A stretch of DNA of 64,000 nt from Nocardia niwae NBRC 108934 = DSM 45340 (GCF_001613465.1 NZ_BDCK01000002.1:248001-312000); one strand, 5' to 3'; shown: positions 36,264 through 44,965, counted from the first letter of the stretch. Notes: a model not told the origin generated them from the sequence alone. Translations and numbers: made by a program.

Positions 36264-37028
36264 ATGTCCCAGATCCTCAACCCCATGAATCTCGGTGAGA
36301 GCGACAACATCCCGGGAAACAGCTACGCGTACTGCATCGACCTGAACAAGCCGTGGTTCATGCGCAAGGGCGCGATGATCGCCTACTACGGGGACATGCG
36401 GTTCCAGATGCTCACCCACGGATTGCAGGGCGGCCTGCTGCACATGGTGTCGCAGCAGTTCTCGGCGCCGCTGTTCACCGGCGATTACGTCGTCGCGGAG
36501 GGACACGGCAAACTGATCATCGGCGACCGCGGCTACGACATCAATTCCTACGATCTCGAGGACAACGGCAACCTGACCATCCGGGCGGCGAACCTGCTGG
36601 CCTTCGAGCCCGGCCTGTCGCTCAACCAGTCCATCGTGCCCGGGTTCCTCACCCTCATCGGCACCGGCAAGTTCCTCGCCTCGTCCAACGGGCCGGTCAT
36701 GTTCGCCGAGCCGCCGCTGCGCGTCGATCCGGAATCGCTGGTCGGATGGGCCGATTGCCCCTCCCCCAGCCACCACTACGACGAGGGATGGATCTCGAAC
36801 TTCCTGGCCGCCGGTGCGGCGCGTTTCGGCGTGAACTCCGGTGAGGAGCGCCAGTTCGAGTTCACCGGTGCGGGGACCGTGCTGATCCAGTCCAGCGAGA
36901 AGGTGCTCAGCGACTCGATGCTGGTGCGGACCATCGAGGGCCAGATCCAGAGCGGCATCACCGTCGGCGGCCTGCAACGGCTGCAAGGGCTCATCGCGCA
37001 GCAGCTCGCCGGGCAACAGCAGTACTGA
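36264..37028 (+). CDS. AIM24-family protein 3 of 3
   Basis: This 254-residue AIM24 protein, opening MSQILNPMNLGESDNIPGN, has the core MIAYYGDMRFQML near 38-50, LSLNQSIVPGFLTLIGTGKF and EERQFEFTGAGTVLIQSSE. ATG at 36264 follows GAGCAGG, 7 bp after the previous stop. The longer frame starting at 36177 overlaps the upstream gene and is not conserved. It is the last gene of the triplet; the next gene, for a secreted protein, starts 110 bp on. Confidence 0.82.
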   Translation: MSQILNPMNLGESDNIPGNSYAYCIDLNKPWFMRKGAMIAYYGDMRFQMLTHGLQGGLLHMVSQQFSAPLFTGDYVVAEGHGKLIIGDRGYDINSYDLEDNGNLTIRAANLLAFEPGLSLNQSIVPGFLTLIGTGKFLASSNGPVMFAEPPLRVDPESLVGWADCPSPSHHYDEGWISNFLAAGAARFGVNSGEERQFEFTGAGTVLIQSSEKVLSDSMLVRTIEGQIQSGITVGGLQRLQGLIAQQLAGQQQY

Positions 37029-37138
37029 GCCACGGAGTGCGCGGACCGGGTCGCACCGCGAATTCCGGTCGCAGCCGTGACCGCGTAATCACTCGCGTGG
37101 GGGATTCGCGCGCCGCCGGTCCCGGATACCGTTCATCC

Positions 37139-38641
37139 GTGTTTCACATCTTCTCCTCCCAGGTCCTGCGTGCTGCGCTGCCCGCGGCGATCCTCGCCGC
37201 GATCGCAGCGGCGCCCGCCGCCGCGACGCCGATTCCCTCGGTGCCCGCCGTGCCGGAACCGGCGCGATTCGTCGGTGCCACCGCGAGCGGCGAACCGGTC
37301 ACCGGCATCCCGCCGGTCCCGCAGAACCCCCATCTGGCGCCGAACGGGAACTCTGGCGTCCACAACGACGGGTGGATGAGCGACACCTATACCCGCCCCG
37401 GTCCGCTCGGCCGGGCGCCTCGGACCGATTCCCTACTGCTCGGCAGCGAGTGCGGCTCGGTGGCGTTCGACCGCGCCGGCCGCATCGTCACCACATGCCT
37501 CGGGCTGCAACCGGGGCTCTACCTCATCGACCCGGCGACGATGACCGTCCTCGGCAGACATCCACTGCCCGGTAAGAGCCCGATCGACACGTTGCGACCG
37601 GGCGCTTTCAACAACTTCGGCGGCGGCGGGTACTTCTACCTCGACGACGAGGACCGCGCTGTCGTGGGCACCAGCACCGGCCACATCCAAGTGTTCGCCG
37701 AGAATGCTGCTGCCGATGGCTTTTCGCTGGTGCGCGACTACGACCTGACCGGCGTGCTGAGCCAGGACGAGACGCTGAACTCGGCGCTGCCGGATTCCAA
37801 CGGCCTGATCTGGTTCGTGGCCAAGACGAACGGCGTGGTCGGCACGCTCGATCCGGATACCGGTGCGGCGCGGGTGGTTCGGCTCGGAGCGGGCACGGAG
37901 AACGAGATCGAGAATTCGTTCGCGGTCGGCGCGGCCGGGGAGGTGTACGTCGCCACCAACCGTCAGCTCCTGCGTTTCGACGCCGGTCCGGATCGGGCAC
38001 CCCAGGTCACCTGGCAGACCACCTACGCCAACAGCGACAAGCGCAAGCCGGGCCAGGTGGACGACGGAACCGGCACCACGCCCACCGTCCTGCCCGACGG
38101 CTATGTCGCCATCACCGACAATGCCGATCCGATGAACGTCGTCGTCTACCGTACGGCGCCGTCGGTCGCCGAACGGCAGGTCTGCGCGGTACCGGTGTTC
38201 GAGCCCGGCCGCAGCGCCACGGAGAATTCGCTGATCGGTGCGGGGCGCTCACTCATCGTCGAGAACAATTACGGCTATTCGCATCCCGACGCGGTCGCGT
38301 CCGGCAAGACCACCACACCGGGGCTCGCCCGGGTCGACATCGACGCCGACGGCGACGGCTGCCATCTCGCCTGGACCAACTCGGTCGAAGCCGCACCCAC
38401 GGTGGTACCGAAGCTGTCCCTGGCCACCGGCTTGATCTACACCTATACGAAAGGCACCGAGCCGAGCGACCCGTGGTACTGGACCGCCCTCGACTACCGC
38501 ACCGGCGCGACCGTCTGGAAACAGCTGTCCGGCACGGGTCTCGGCTTCAACAACAATTACGCGGGAATCGCGATCGGCCCCGACGGAACGGCTTTCCTCG
38601 GCACGCTGGGCGGACTGGTCTCGATGCGCGACGGCGAGTGA
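37139..38641 (+). CDS. secreted beta-propeller protein (PQQ-like repeats)
   Basis: This 500-residue protein has an N-terminal export signal (hydrophobic LPAAILAAIAAA, likely cleavage after PAAA near 28). The rest is a run of short beta-blade motifs: SVAFDRAGRIVTTC, GLYLIDPATMTVLGRHPLPG, GVVGTLDPDTGAARVV, GLARVDIDADGDGCHLAW and WTALDYRTGATVWKQL, all typical of six- to eight-bladed propellers. DIDADGDGC looks calcium-binding. No catalytic site is recognised, so it may be a dehydrogenase-like or binding protein. GTG at 37139 is chosen from the signal peptide; a longer start at 37037 would add an Arg-rich leader. Confidence 0.7.
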   Translation: MFHIFSSQVLRAALPAAILAAIAAAPAAATPIPSVPAVPEPARFVGATASGEPVTGIPPVPQNPHLAPNGNSGVHNDGWMSDTYTRPGPLGRAPRTDSLLLGSECGSVAFDRAGRIVTTCLGLQPGLYLIDPATMTVLGRHPLPGKSPIDTLRPGAFNNFGGGGYFYLDDEDRAVVGTSTGHIQVFAENAAADGFSLVRDYDLTGVLSQDETLNSALPDSNGLIWFVAKTNGVVGTLDPDTGAARVVRLGAGTENEIENSFAVGAAGEVYVATNRQLLRFDAGPDRAPQVTWQTTYANSDKRKPGQVDDGTGTTPTVLPDGYVAITDNADPMNVVVYRTAPSVAERQVCAVPVFEPGRSATENSLIGAGRSLIVENNYGYSHPDAVASGKTTTPGLARVDIDADGDGCHLAWTNSVEAAPTVVPKLSLATGLIYTYTKGTEPSDPWYWTALDYRTGATVWKQLSGTGLGFNNNYAGIAIGPDGTAFLGTLGGLVSMRDGE

Positions 38642-38671
38642 GCCGGGTGACGGTCGGCGCAGAATCGGGAG

Positions 38672-39035
38672 ATGGCTGATCCGGCGCTCTCGCCGCAGCA
38701 TTGTACCGCGCTGACGGACCTGGTAGGGGACGAATCCGCCTTCGCGACAGCGTATCCGCGGGTCGCCGACTACGGGGCCACCGCGGGCCGGCGGTGCGCT
38801 GTTCGTCTGCTGGCCGCCCGGCTGGGAGGACCCGATGGCCTCCACCACGCTCGCCGGCTACCAGGACGCGGGCGGCTCGCTGCTGATCTACATCGGCCAA
38901 CCACGCGGCGGGCGCACGGCCGGCAGCGCCTTCTTCGACACGCTGGAGGCCGGATGGGCGCTGCTCGACCAGGACCCGGATTACGTCTCGTGGCGGAACC
39001 TCGGTGATCGGGCGCAGTGCTGGCAGCGTCGGTGA
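38672..39035 (+). pseudogene. decayed SAM-methyltransferase-like gene
   Basis: The 5' part (ATG 38672, MADPALSPQHCTALTDL...YPRVADYGA) is in one frame. The 3' part (ALFVCWPPGWEDPMASTTLAGYQDAGGS and onward to CWQRR at 39035) is in another. CWPP...DPMA...LLIYIG...GG.TA...FF matches the C-terminal half of an actinobacterial family with a Rossmann methyltransferase domain. The middle, which should hold the SAM-binding GxGxG loop, is missing near 38775-38795 and the frame is lost. I conclude an internal deletion with frameshift. The family name is from memory of its motif. Confidence 0.6.
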
Positions 39036-39036
39036 G

Positions 39037-39834
39037 TCAGCTCGCCCGCTGGAACTCCCACGGGTCGTGCGCGCTGATCAGCGTGACCTCGGCACCGTGA
39101 TCGCGGTGTAGTTCGCGCAGCCGCGCCTGGGTGCCCAGCCGCAGGTCGTGGTGGACCTCGGAGCTGGTCTGCACGATGTCGAGCACCGGATGCGGCTGCG
39201 GGGCCGGGTCGAGTTCGCGGTGGTAGTAGTACGCGTCGCCGCAGTGCAGCAGCCAGCTGTCGCCATCGCGGACGGCGACACCGGTGTGGCCCGCGGTGTG
39301 CCCGCCCAACGGGATCAGCTGGAAGTCGCCGGGCAGGTCCTTCGGCTGGATCGCGTCGAAGCCGAACCACTTTCCGGTCGGGTCCGACGGATAGGTCACC
39401 CAGTGCGGATCGTGCGCCCAGTGCGCGGGGCGGTAGCGGAAACTGGGGGCTTCGGCCCGCGCCGCCGTCAGCTCGGCGGCGAGCACGTGGACCCGTGCGT
39501 GCGGGAAGTCGGGCAGTCCGCCGCAGTGATCCACGTCGAGGTGGGTGAGGATGATGTGCCGGACGTCGGCGGGGTCGTAGCCGAGTCGCTCGACCTGCCG
39601 GATTGCCGTCTCTTCTTCGGCGAGCACGGGCTGGGCCATCGTGACCCAGTCCGCCCCGAGGGTGCCCGCCGGGTCGCGCACGTCATCGAGTCCGATGCCC
39701 GTCTCGATCAGGACCAGTCCGTCGGACGCCGTCTCGACCAGCAGGCAGTGGTTCACGGCACGAGCGGGGGCGGGTCCGTCGTAAGTGGCTTCGATTTGCC
39801 GGACCGATCCGCAATTGAGGTGATGCAGTGTCAT
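39037..39834 (-). CDS. MBL-fold metallo-hydrolase, lactonase-like
   Basis: This 265-residue metallo-beta-lactamase-fold hydrolase is similar to N-acyl-homoserine-lactonase-type proteins. The metal motif is THLDVDHCGG (97-106); Asp100 replaces the usual second His, as in part of this family. Other ligands are likely His180 region (GGHTAGHTG), Asp near 202 (HCGDAYYY) and a C-terminal His (SAHDPWEF). The start at 39834 has no ribosome site, yet a promoter ends only 8 bases upstream, so it is probably translated from a leaderless mRNA. It is divergent from and probably controlled by the MerR-type gene. Confidence 0.82.
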   Translation of the reverse strand: MTLHHLNCGSVRQIEATYDGPAPARAVNHCLLVETASDGLVLIETGIGLDDVRDPAGTLGADWVTMAQPVLAEEETAIRQVERLGYDPADVRHIILTHLDVDHCGGLPDFPHARVHVLAAELTAARAEAPSFRYRPAHWAHDPHWVTYPSDPTGKWFGFDAIQPKDLPGDFQLIPLGGHTAGHTGVAVRDGDSWLLHCGDAYYYHRELDPAPQPHPVLDIVQTSSEVHHDLRLGTQARLRELHRDHGAEVTLISAHDPWEFQRAS

Positions 39835-39841
39835 GCGAGCT

Positions 39842-39872
39842 AGTCTGTGACTTGAAGCGCGGTTCAAGTCAA
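39842..39872 (-). promoter_or_regulatory. MerR-type promoter of the MBL gene: dyad inside a 19-bp spacer
   Basis: On the minus strand -35 TTGACT (39867-39872) and -10 CAGACT (39842-39847) are 19 bp apart, the over-long spacing typical of MerR-activated promoters. A perfect 8-bp dyad GACTTGAA-N6-TTCAAGTC (39849-39870) is centred in the spacer. The predicted transcription start coincides with the MBL ATG. The merR-like gene reads the other way from the same region. Confidence 0.7.
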
Positions 39873-39881
39873 GGAGACGAG

Positions 39882-40280
39882 ATGACCGACCTGCTCGATA
39901 TCGCCGAAGTCGCGGGCCACGCCGGCCTCGCTCCCTCCGCACTGCGCTTCTACGAGAAGCGCGGCCTCATCAGCGCGACCGGCCGCAACGGCCTGCGCCG
40001 CACCTACCACCCCGACGTCCTCGGCCGCCTCGCCCTCATCACCTGCGCCCGGGGCGCGGGATTCACCCTCGCCGAAATCGCCCGCTTCCTGCGCGCCTCC
40101 CCCACCGACGCCGAACTCCGCACCCGCATGGCGGAGAAAGCACGACAACTCGACGACGACATAGCCCGCCTCATCCGCATGCGCGACAGCCTCCGCCACG
40201 CCTCCACTTGCACCCACGACCCTTTGGTCGAATGCCCGGACTTCAAGTCCGCCTTCGAGAGTGCCGCTGACGCGAGGTGA
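39882..40280 (+). CDS. MerR-family transcriptional regulator
   Basis: This 132-residue protein has an N-terminal MerR winged helix (LDIAEVAGHAGLAPSALRFYEKRGLIS...RRTYHPDVLGRLALI, 4-52), a dimerisation coiled coil (about 80-112), and a short effector tail with two cysteines (STCTHDPLVECPDF) that could bind metal or sense redox. ATG at 39882 follows AAGGAGACGAG. It should bind the dyad at 39849-39870 and twist the over-long promoter of the divergent MBL-hydrolase gene. Confidence 0.88.
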   Translation: MTDLLDIAEVAGHAGLAPSALRFYEKRGLISATGRNGLRRTYHPDVLGRLALITCARGAGFTLAEIARFLRASPTDAELRTRMAEKARQLDDDIARLIRMRDSLRHASTCTHDPLVECPDFKSAFESAADAR

Positions 40281-40317
40281 GTCGGCGAATCCATCCCGAT
40301 CGACCCGATGAACGGAC

Positions 40318-40977
40318 ATGCTTATTCTCTGGTCGGGAAGATCGGGAGTATTCGAACGAATCGCGGATGGCGTCTCGATGCCGGACCACGCGCGTGTCTT
40401 GTTCGGCCTCGCTCCACGTCACGCGCAGACACTCACCGGCCACGCCGAGATCGCGCAAGCATTTACCGTTCAGTCGGAGGCTGATGTCGAACTCCGCCGG
40501 CAAGCACTGATCGCAGATCGAATCGACCTGTTGGCTGTACGCGGTTTGGGGTTGCTCGCTCTCAACGAGTCGCTGTTGCGTGGCGCTTTACTGGAGCGGA
40601 CCAGCAGCGTCCGTGTCCGAGCACTCCTACTGGACCCGGAATCTGCCGCCGCGGGAATCCGAGCGGCAGAAATCCGTGAGTCGAGACAGTCTTTCACCGC
40701 AGGAATCAGACTGGCACTGGCGCGGATATCCGAGCTTCACGATCGTCCCTCCGTCGAACTGCAAGTAGCTGTCTACGACTCGCTGCCTACCTGGCGGATG
40801 CTGGTTTTCGACCAGACGTTGTATCTATCGGCTTTCGGCCTGTCCGCGGAAGGCCATCGTTCCGGAATGTACAAGCTCACGGCGGCGACCAACGGCGTCT
40901 TGCATGCCGGATTCCTACGGCAGTTCGAACAAATGTGGCTTCAAGCCCGCCCGGTCGAGAGAAAATCGGCCACATGA
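40318..40977 (+). CDS. DUF5919-like effector domain protein, function unknown
   Basis: This 219-residue protein matches the pattern of the DUF5919/phospholipase-D-like sensor domain often found behind HTH domains in Actinobacteria: VRVRALLLDPESAAAGIRAAEI near 98-119, ELQVAVYDSLPTWRMLVFDQTLYLSAFG near 148-175, EGHRSGMYKL near 179-188. No HTH is evident in the N-terminal 60 residues, although that part may be a reduced relic. ATG at 40318 lacks a clear ribosome site; ATG at 40378 is possible. The stop overlaps the start of the CYTH gene by four bases, so the pair is coupled. Codon use seems slightly less GC-biased than neighbours. Confidence 0.55.
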   Translation: MLILWSGRSGVFERIADGVSMPDHARVLFGLAPRHAQTLTGHAEIAQAFTVQSEADVELRRQALIADRIDLLAVRGLGLLALNESLLRGALLERTSSVRVRALLLDPESAAAGIRAAEIRESRQSFTAGIRLALARISELHDRPSVELQVAVYDSLPTWRMLVFDQTLYLSAFGLSAEGHRSGMYKLTAATNGVLHAGFLRQFEQMWLQARPVERKSAT

Positions 40978-41543
40978 TCGAGGCCGAACTGAAAGCTCGC
41001 GTACAGGACGTCGAGTCCGTGCAAGCTGCGCTGTCCGCACGGAGCGCAGGGCAGCGCTCGAGATATCAGGACGTCTACTTCGACTCGGCGGACGGAAGAT
41101 TGTCGTCGGAGGGCCGAGAGCTGCGGTTGCGGACGATCACCGCGGACGACGGGCGGCGGGCGCTGCTCACCTACAAGGAGCCCGCAGTGGACACGACCAG
41201 CGGGTCCAAGCCGGAATACGAGACCGAAGTGGCCGACCCGGCAGCGATCGACTCGATGCTGCGCGGTCTCGGCCTGACCAACCTGGTCAGCTTCGAAAAG
41301 CGTTGCCTGAATTATCGATTCACATCGGAGAGTCGTGAGCTGCTGGCCACGCTGGTCACCATTCCCGAATTGGACGGCACCTTCATCGAGCTGGAGACGA
41401 TGGTGGCCGAGTCCGAGCTGACGGAAGCGCTGAAAGTCGTGCGGACCACGCTCTATCAGCTCGGAATCAGCGACAGCGATCTCACCACCGAGCAGTACAC
41501 CGATGCCGTACTGGTTACGCGGCGGAAGCCGGAGCTCCCTTGA
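40974..41543 (+). CDS. CYTH-domain protein (class IV adenylate cyclase/thiamine-triphosphatase type)
   Basis: This 189-residue CYTH protein has the hallmark ExExK motif (IEAELKARV, 2-10) and the following tunnel-lining charged residues: YxDVYFD, RELRLRTI, LLTYKEP, YETEV, KRCLNYRF and ELETMVAE. CYTH enzymes hydrolyse or cyclise nucleotide or thiamine triphosphates with divalent metal. Which reaction applies cannot be told here. ATG at 40974 overlaps the previous stop (ATGA). Its 3' end overlaps the convergent HAD gene by 29 nt. Confidence 0.85.
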   Translation: MIEAELKARVQDVESVQAALSARSAGQRSRYQDVYFDSADGRLSSEGRELRLRTITADDGRRALLTYKEPAVDTTSGSKPEYETEVADPAAIDSMLRGLGLTNLVSFEKRCLNYRFTSESRELLATLVTIPELDGTFIELETMVAESELTEALKVVRTTLYQLGISDSDLTTEQYTDAVLVTRRKPELP

Positions 41544-42366
41544 TGAACCAGTTGATGATTTCCTCGCCCGCGAGGATGCCGGTGGCTCGGGTGATGGTGA
41601 GGTTGGGGTGGGTCCAGTTGAGTTGTTCGAGTTCGCCGTGGCGGGGGCGGATGGCGGAGTCGGCGGCGCGGAGCATTTCGGCGTCGAGGGCGCCGTCGCC
41701 CGCGGCGAGCGTCCGGGCCTCGTCGGCTAGTTCCCCGCTTTCCCAGAGGCGCTTGCGCACCTCGGCGACCGCGCGGCTCTTGCAGACGACCTGCGGCATG
41801 GTGTAGATCTTGCGGCCCTGCTGGGACGCGGACCAGCCGCGTGGACGACACCAGTCGTCCCACTCGGCCAAGAACCCCTCGGGCACCTCTTTCGGCTTCA
41901 CCACCAGGTAACAGAACAGATGATCGGCTACGCGGAACTTGGTGACCCACGAATCATCGATGCGGGTGTGCAGTTCCTTGCTCACCTCGGACAGGGTGGC
42001 GCCCCCCGCGCGAACCTGGGCGTCGATGGCGATGCGCCAGCTCAGGTCGGGCACGCCGTCGACCAGGATGTTTCCGCCGTTACTGGTAATCGCGTAGCGC
42101 CACGGCGCTCCGGGCAGCCGGATACGGTCGAACTGTTTGATGGTGCGAGTGGTGGTGGGAACGACGGCGGCGGGTTCGGTCAGGGTCTGCATCCGCAGCG
42201 CCGCGGTGGTGGTCATGAACGACAGCGGCGCCCCTTCCAGATGCTCCACGCAGACCGTCGGCACGTCGGCGGTGGTGCTGAAGGCGTTACGCGAGTAGAT
42301 CATCGTCCGGTCCAGGTCGGTCGCGATCAGCGCACGTCTTCGATGTGCTCTCGGAGATAGGTTCAC
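41515..42366 (-). CDS. HAD-family hydrolase of the Ter-linked biosynthetic operon
   Basis: This 283-residue HAD phosphatase has motif I IATDLDRTM near 15-23 (Asp nucleophile), a Cof-type cap region, and motif IV GDGALDAEM near 230-238. It probably removes a phosphate from a sugar or nucleotide product made by the neighbouring enzymes. GTG at 42366 overlaps the stop of the upstream StiP/PELOTA gene (GTGA), the last link in a chain of 4-nt overlaps. Similar HAD genes accompany two phosphoribosyltransferase-type genes in Ter-linked operons of other bacteria (established by comparative genomics). Confidence 0.85.
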   Translation of the reverse strand: MNLSPRAHRRRALIATDLDRTMIYSRNAFSTTADVPTVCVEHLEGAPLSFMTTTAALRMQTLTEPAAVVPTTTRTIKQFDRIRLPGAPWRYAITSNGGNILVDGVPDLSWRIAIDAQVRAGGATLSEVSKELHTRIDDSWVTKFRVADHLFCYLVVKPKEVPEGFLAEWDDWCRPRGWSASQQGRKIYTMPQVVCKSRAVAEVRKRLWESGELADEARTLAAGDGALDAEMLRAADSAIRPRHGELEQLNWTHPNLTITRATGILAGEEIINWFIKGAPASAA

Positions 42367-43502
42367 TGCTGCACGTCCTTGATCAATCCCATGCACGAAT
42401 ATGCCAGGTCGGGGACCACGTCGACCGGGACACCCCTGGCCGCGGCGAGCAGGCGGATGTGCGCGTGCTCCGGCGCGTCGGCCGCGCGCACCAGCACCCG
42501 CCACGGCACCCGCCGCAGCAGCACCCGGGTGGTCTCGCCGACGCCGGGTTTCACGAAGTTCACGCTGGTGATGCCGTACTGCTCGCGCACCTGCTCCACC
42601 GACGCCCAGCCGGTCCACGTGGGTGTCCGGTCGCTCGCGCGGACCGCCGCCAACCCCGCGGGAACGCGGTCGCGGATCGCGTCGAAGGCGCCGCTCACGG
42701 TGTCCAGCAGACGCCCGGACACGTCGTCACCGGCCAGTTCCCGGTAGAACTTGGCGCCGTGGAAATCGCCGGGGCCGATCAGCGTGTCGTTCAGGACGGT
42801 GCGCGACACCAGACCGGACACCGTCGAATTCAGGCACGCCGAGGCGATCAGGAAGTCGTCGCGCGTGCCGTAGGTACGCACGCAGTGCCCGGGATCGGCC
42901 AGCACGGCCAACTCGTCGTCGAACCGCGCGCCGCCGGCGGCGTGATAGGCGTCCAGCGCCTCGGTGAGCTCGCGGGTGATCGCCCCTTTGCCGGTCCATC
43001 CGTCGACGAAGACCACCGACGCCGGATCATGGTGCTCGGCCAGGTAGTCCAGCGCCACCGCGTCGATGCCGCGATCGCGCACAATCGATACCGCGTAGTG
43101 CGGCACCTCGAGGCTCGGCCGTCGCGAACGCAGCCAGCGGCGCATCAGAATGCCGACCGGCGTGCCGGCTCGGGCCAGCGACGCCAGCACGATGTTCTCC
43201 CCGCGTTCGGCGACGACCAGTTCCGACACTGTCGCCACCGCCAGCGCGAGCCGCTCGGCGCTGGTCGCGAGCACCTCGTCGAACAGCGACCGGTACGCCG
43301 CGTCCGGCTGGTACTCGATCGGCAGCGACTCCGCGTAGTGCGCCTTCCCCGCCTGGATCCGCCGTTCCCGCTCGGCGACGTCGGCCTCCAGATCGACATC
43401 CGAGAGGTCCTTCAGCAGCCAGGAGACCTCCTCGGCCGAGTAGGAGCCGAACTCCGGTCCGTGCAGCGGCGTGGGTAGCGCGCCCACCCTGGTGCTCGTC
43501 AC
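42363..43502 (-). CDS. StiP-family phosphoribosyltransferase-like protein with PELOTA-type C-terminus
   Basis: This 379-residue protein is of the family labelled cysteine protease StiP in databases. The signature FGSYSAEEVSWLLKDLS is near the N-terminus (18-34). A PRPP-loop-like VVFVDGWTGKGAITREL lies near 163-179, supporting the alternative view that it is a phosphoribosyltransferase. The last about 90 residues (ITSVNFVKPGVGETTRVLLRR...IKDV) resemble a PELOTA/L7Ae RNA-binding domain. In Ter-linked operons this type always accompanies the TRSP-type transferase. It overlaps both neighbours by 4 nt. Confidence 0.82.
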   Translation of the reverse strand: MTSTRVGALPTPLHGPEFGSYSAEEVSWLLKDLSDVDLEADVAERERRIQAGKAHYAESLPIEYQPDAAYRSLFDEVLATSAERLALAVATVSELVVAERGENIVLASLARAGTPVGILMRRWLRSRRPSLEVPHYAVSIVRDRGIDAVALDYLAEHHDPASVVFVDGWTGKGAITRELTEALDAYHAAGGARFDDELAVLADPGHCVRTYGTRDDFLIASACLNSTVSGLVSRTVLNDTLIGPGDFHGAKFYRELAGDDVSGRLLDTVSGAFDAIRDRVPAGLAAVRASDRTPTWTGWASVEQVREQYGITSVNFVKPGVGETTRVLLRRVPWRVLVRAADAPEHAHIRLLAAARGVPVDVVPDLAYSCMGLIKDVQQ

Positions 43503-44965
43503 GTCCGGCTCCCCTGCGCCGCCGCCGCGCGTTCGGCGTGCAGCCGCCGCGGGTCCGCCTCCGGCAACACGGCGAGCAGCACGTCCGCCCCGGAGGCGGT
43601 CAGCACGTCGACCAGCCCGTGCTCGGCCACCAGCTCCGCCGTGTCGGCGGGCGAGTCGACCACGACGACCAGCACCGGATCGGGCGCCGGGCCGTCGGCC
43701 TCGGCGCCGCTGCCGACACCGTCATCGGTGATCGCGGCGGCGGTATCGGCGCGCAGCGGCGGAGCGGCGAGCAGTGCGCCCAAGCCCGCCAGGTCGGCCT
43801 CGAACAGGTCGAGAGCCGCGGGCCACTGCGCGTTGTACAGGTAGCGCGGCGCGGTATCGCCCGGCTCCGGCGCGATGAACCGGAATCCCCGCCGCAGCGG
43901 ATATCCCGGCTCGTCCAGCACGTACGCGGGCGAGCGCGTTGTGGTCTGGAAGCGGGTGGGCGTCCCCGAGTCGGCGAGCAGCGCCGCCAACCGCAGCGGC
44001 AGGTACATCAGCTCCTCGTGCCCGAGCACGATGACGGCCCGGCCCGGGAAATCGGCGGCGAGCCGGGCGGTCAATACCTGTCCGGCGTCCGAGAGCGCGG
44101 CCTCGAAGGCGCCGGTGTCGGACGCGAGAATGCCGTGCCTGCCCCCCTCTGGGACGGCCGCAGGCCAGGGAATTTCGACCCGCCCGAACGAACCGGCATG
44201 TCGCGCGGTCGGATTGAGCCGCGGTTCGGGAAGCTCGCCCACCGCGTCGACGAGCCCGGCGGGCAGCGACGCAAGGCCGGTGGCGAGGCAGACCGTGTCG
44301 ATACGGGCGCCGAGTTCCGCCGCGGCGGCCTCGAATTCGGCGCGATCGGCCTCTGTGCGCAGATCGACCAGCGACGCGAGAACGTAGTGCGCCCGAGGCG
44401 CGAAGGCGTGCAGCGCGCGCACGGCGTCGATCGCGGTGGCGCCGGTGGAGATCTCGTCGTCGACCAGCACCAGCGGCAGATCGTTGACGAAAATGTCTGC
44501 GGGCGCCGGTTGCAGCAGGTGCGAGGTGGCGTGCGAATGTCCCTCCTCGAACCCGGCCAGCGTCCTGGCGTGCGGCACCGCGCGCCGGGTCGAATGCAGG
44601 TAGCAGCTCGCGCCGATCCGCGCGGCCACGCAGTGGCCCAGCCCCGTCGCGGTCTCGGCGAACCCGAGCACGACGGCTTCGCGCTCACCGAGCACCGCGC
44701 GAACCAGATCCCCCAGGTGATCGCCCGCGCCCAGCACCACCCGCGGGTCGGTGGGCAGGTGCTTGCCGAGCACGGTGGAGACCAGCAGATGCGCCCGGCG
44801 CCGATTGTTGTGGCGAACGCCCGGTTGCACCAGCGCGGTGATCGGTAACCGCGCCGAACGCAGCCGCTCCGCGCCCCCTTCCGGCCGGTGATGCAGCCCT
44901 ATACCGAGATTCCTTGTCGCCCAGGGTATTTCGTTGTAACCGAGATCGGTCGAGAGCCGGCTCAT
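43499..44965 (-). CDS. phosphoribosyltransferase with C-terminal TRSP domain
   Basis: This 488-residue protein has an N-terminal type I phosphoribosyltransferase domain with the PRPP loop LVLVDDEISTGATAID (near 165-180). A TRSP-type C-terminal region follows (FGRVEIPWPAA near 255-265; LGHEELMYLPLRLAALL; FQTTTRSPAY near 340-349, which names the domain), then an Ala/Asp-rich low-complexity stretch. It probably transfers a base or acyl group to or from phosphoribose. The stop overlaps the StiP start (GTGA) and the start overlaps the CitE-like stop (ATGA). It is the central gene of the Ter-linked operon. Confidence 0.87.
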   Translation of the reverse strand: MSRLSTDLGYNEIPWATRNLGIGLHHRPEGGAERLRSARLPITALVQPGVRHNNRRRAHLLVSTVLGKHLPTDPRVVLGAGDHLGDLVRAVLGEREAVVLGFAETATGLGHCVAARIGASCYLHSTRRAVPHARTLAGFEEGHSHATSHLLQPAPADIFVNDLPLVLVDDEISTGATAIDAVRALHAFAPRAHYVLASLVDLRTEADRAEFEAAAAELGARIDTVCLATGLASLPAGLVDAVGELPEPRLNPTARHAGSFGRVEIPWPAAVPEGGRHGILASDTGAFEAALSDAGQVLTARLAADFPGRAVIVLGHEELMYLPLRLAALLADSGTPTRFQTTTRSPAYVLDEPGYPLRRGFRFIAPEPGDTAPRYLYNAQWPAALDLFEADLAGLGALLAAPPLRADTAAAITDDGVGSGAEADGPAPDPVLVVVVDSPADTAELVAEHGLVDVLTASGADVLLAVLPEADPRRLHAERAAAAQGSRT

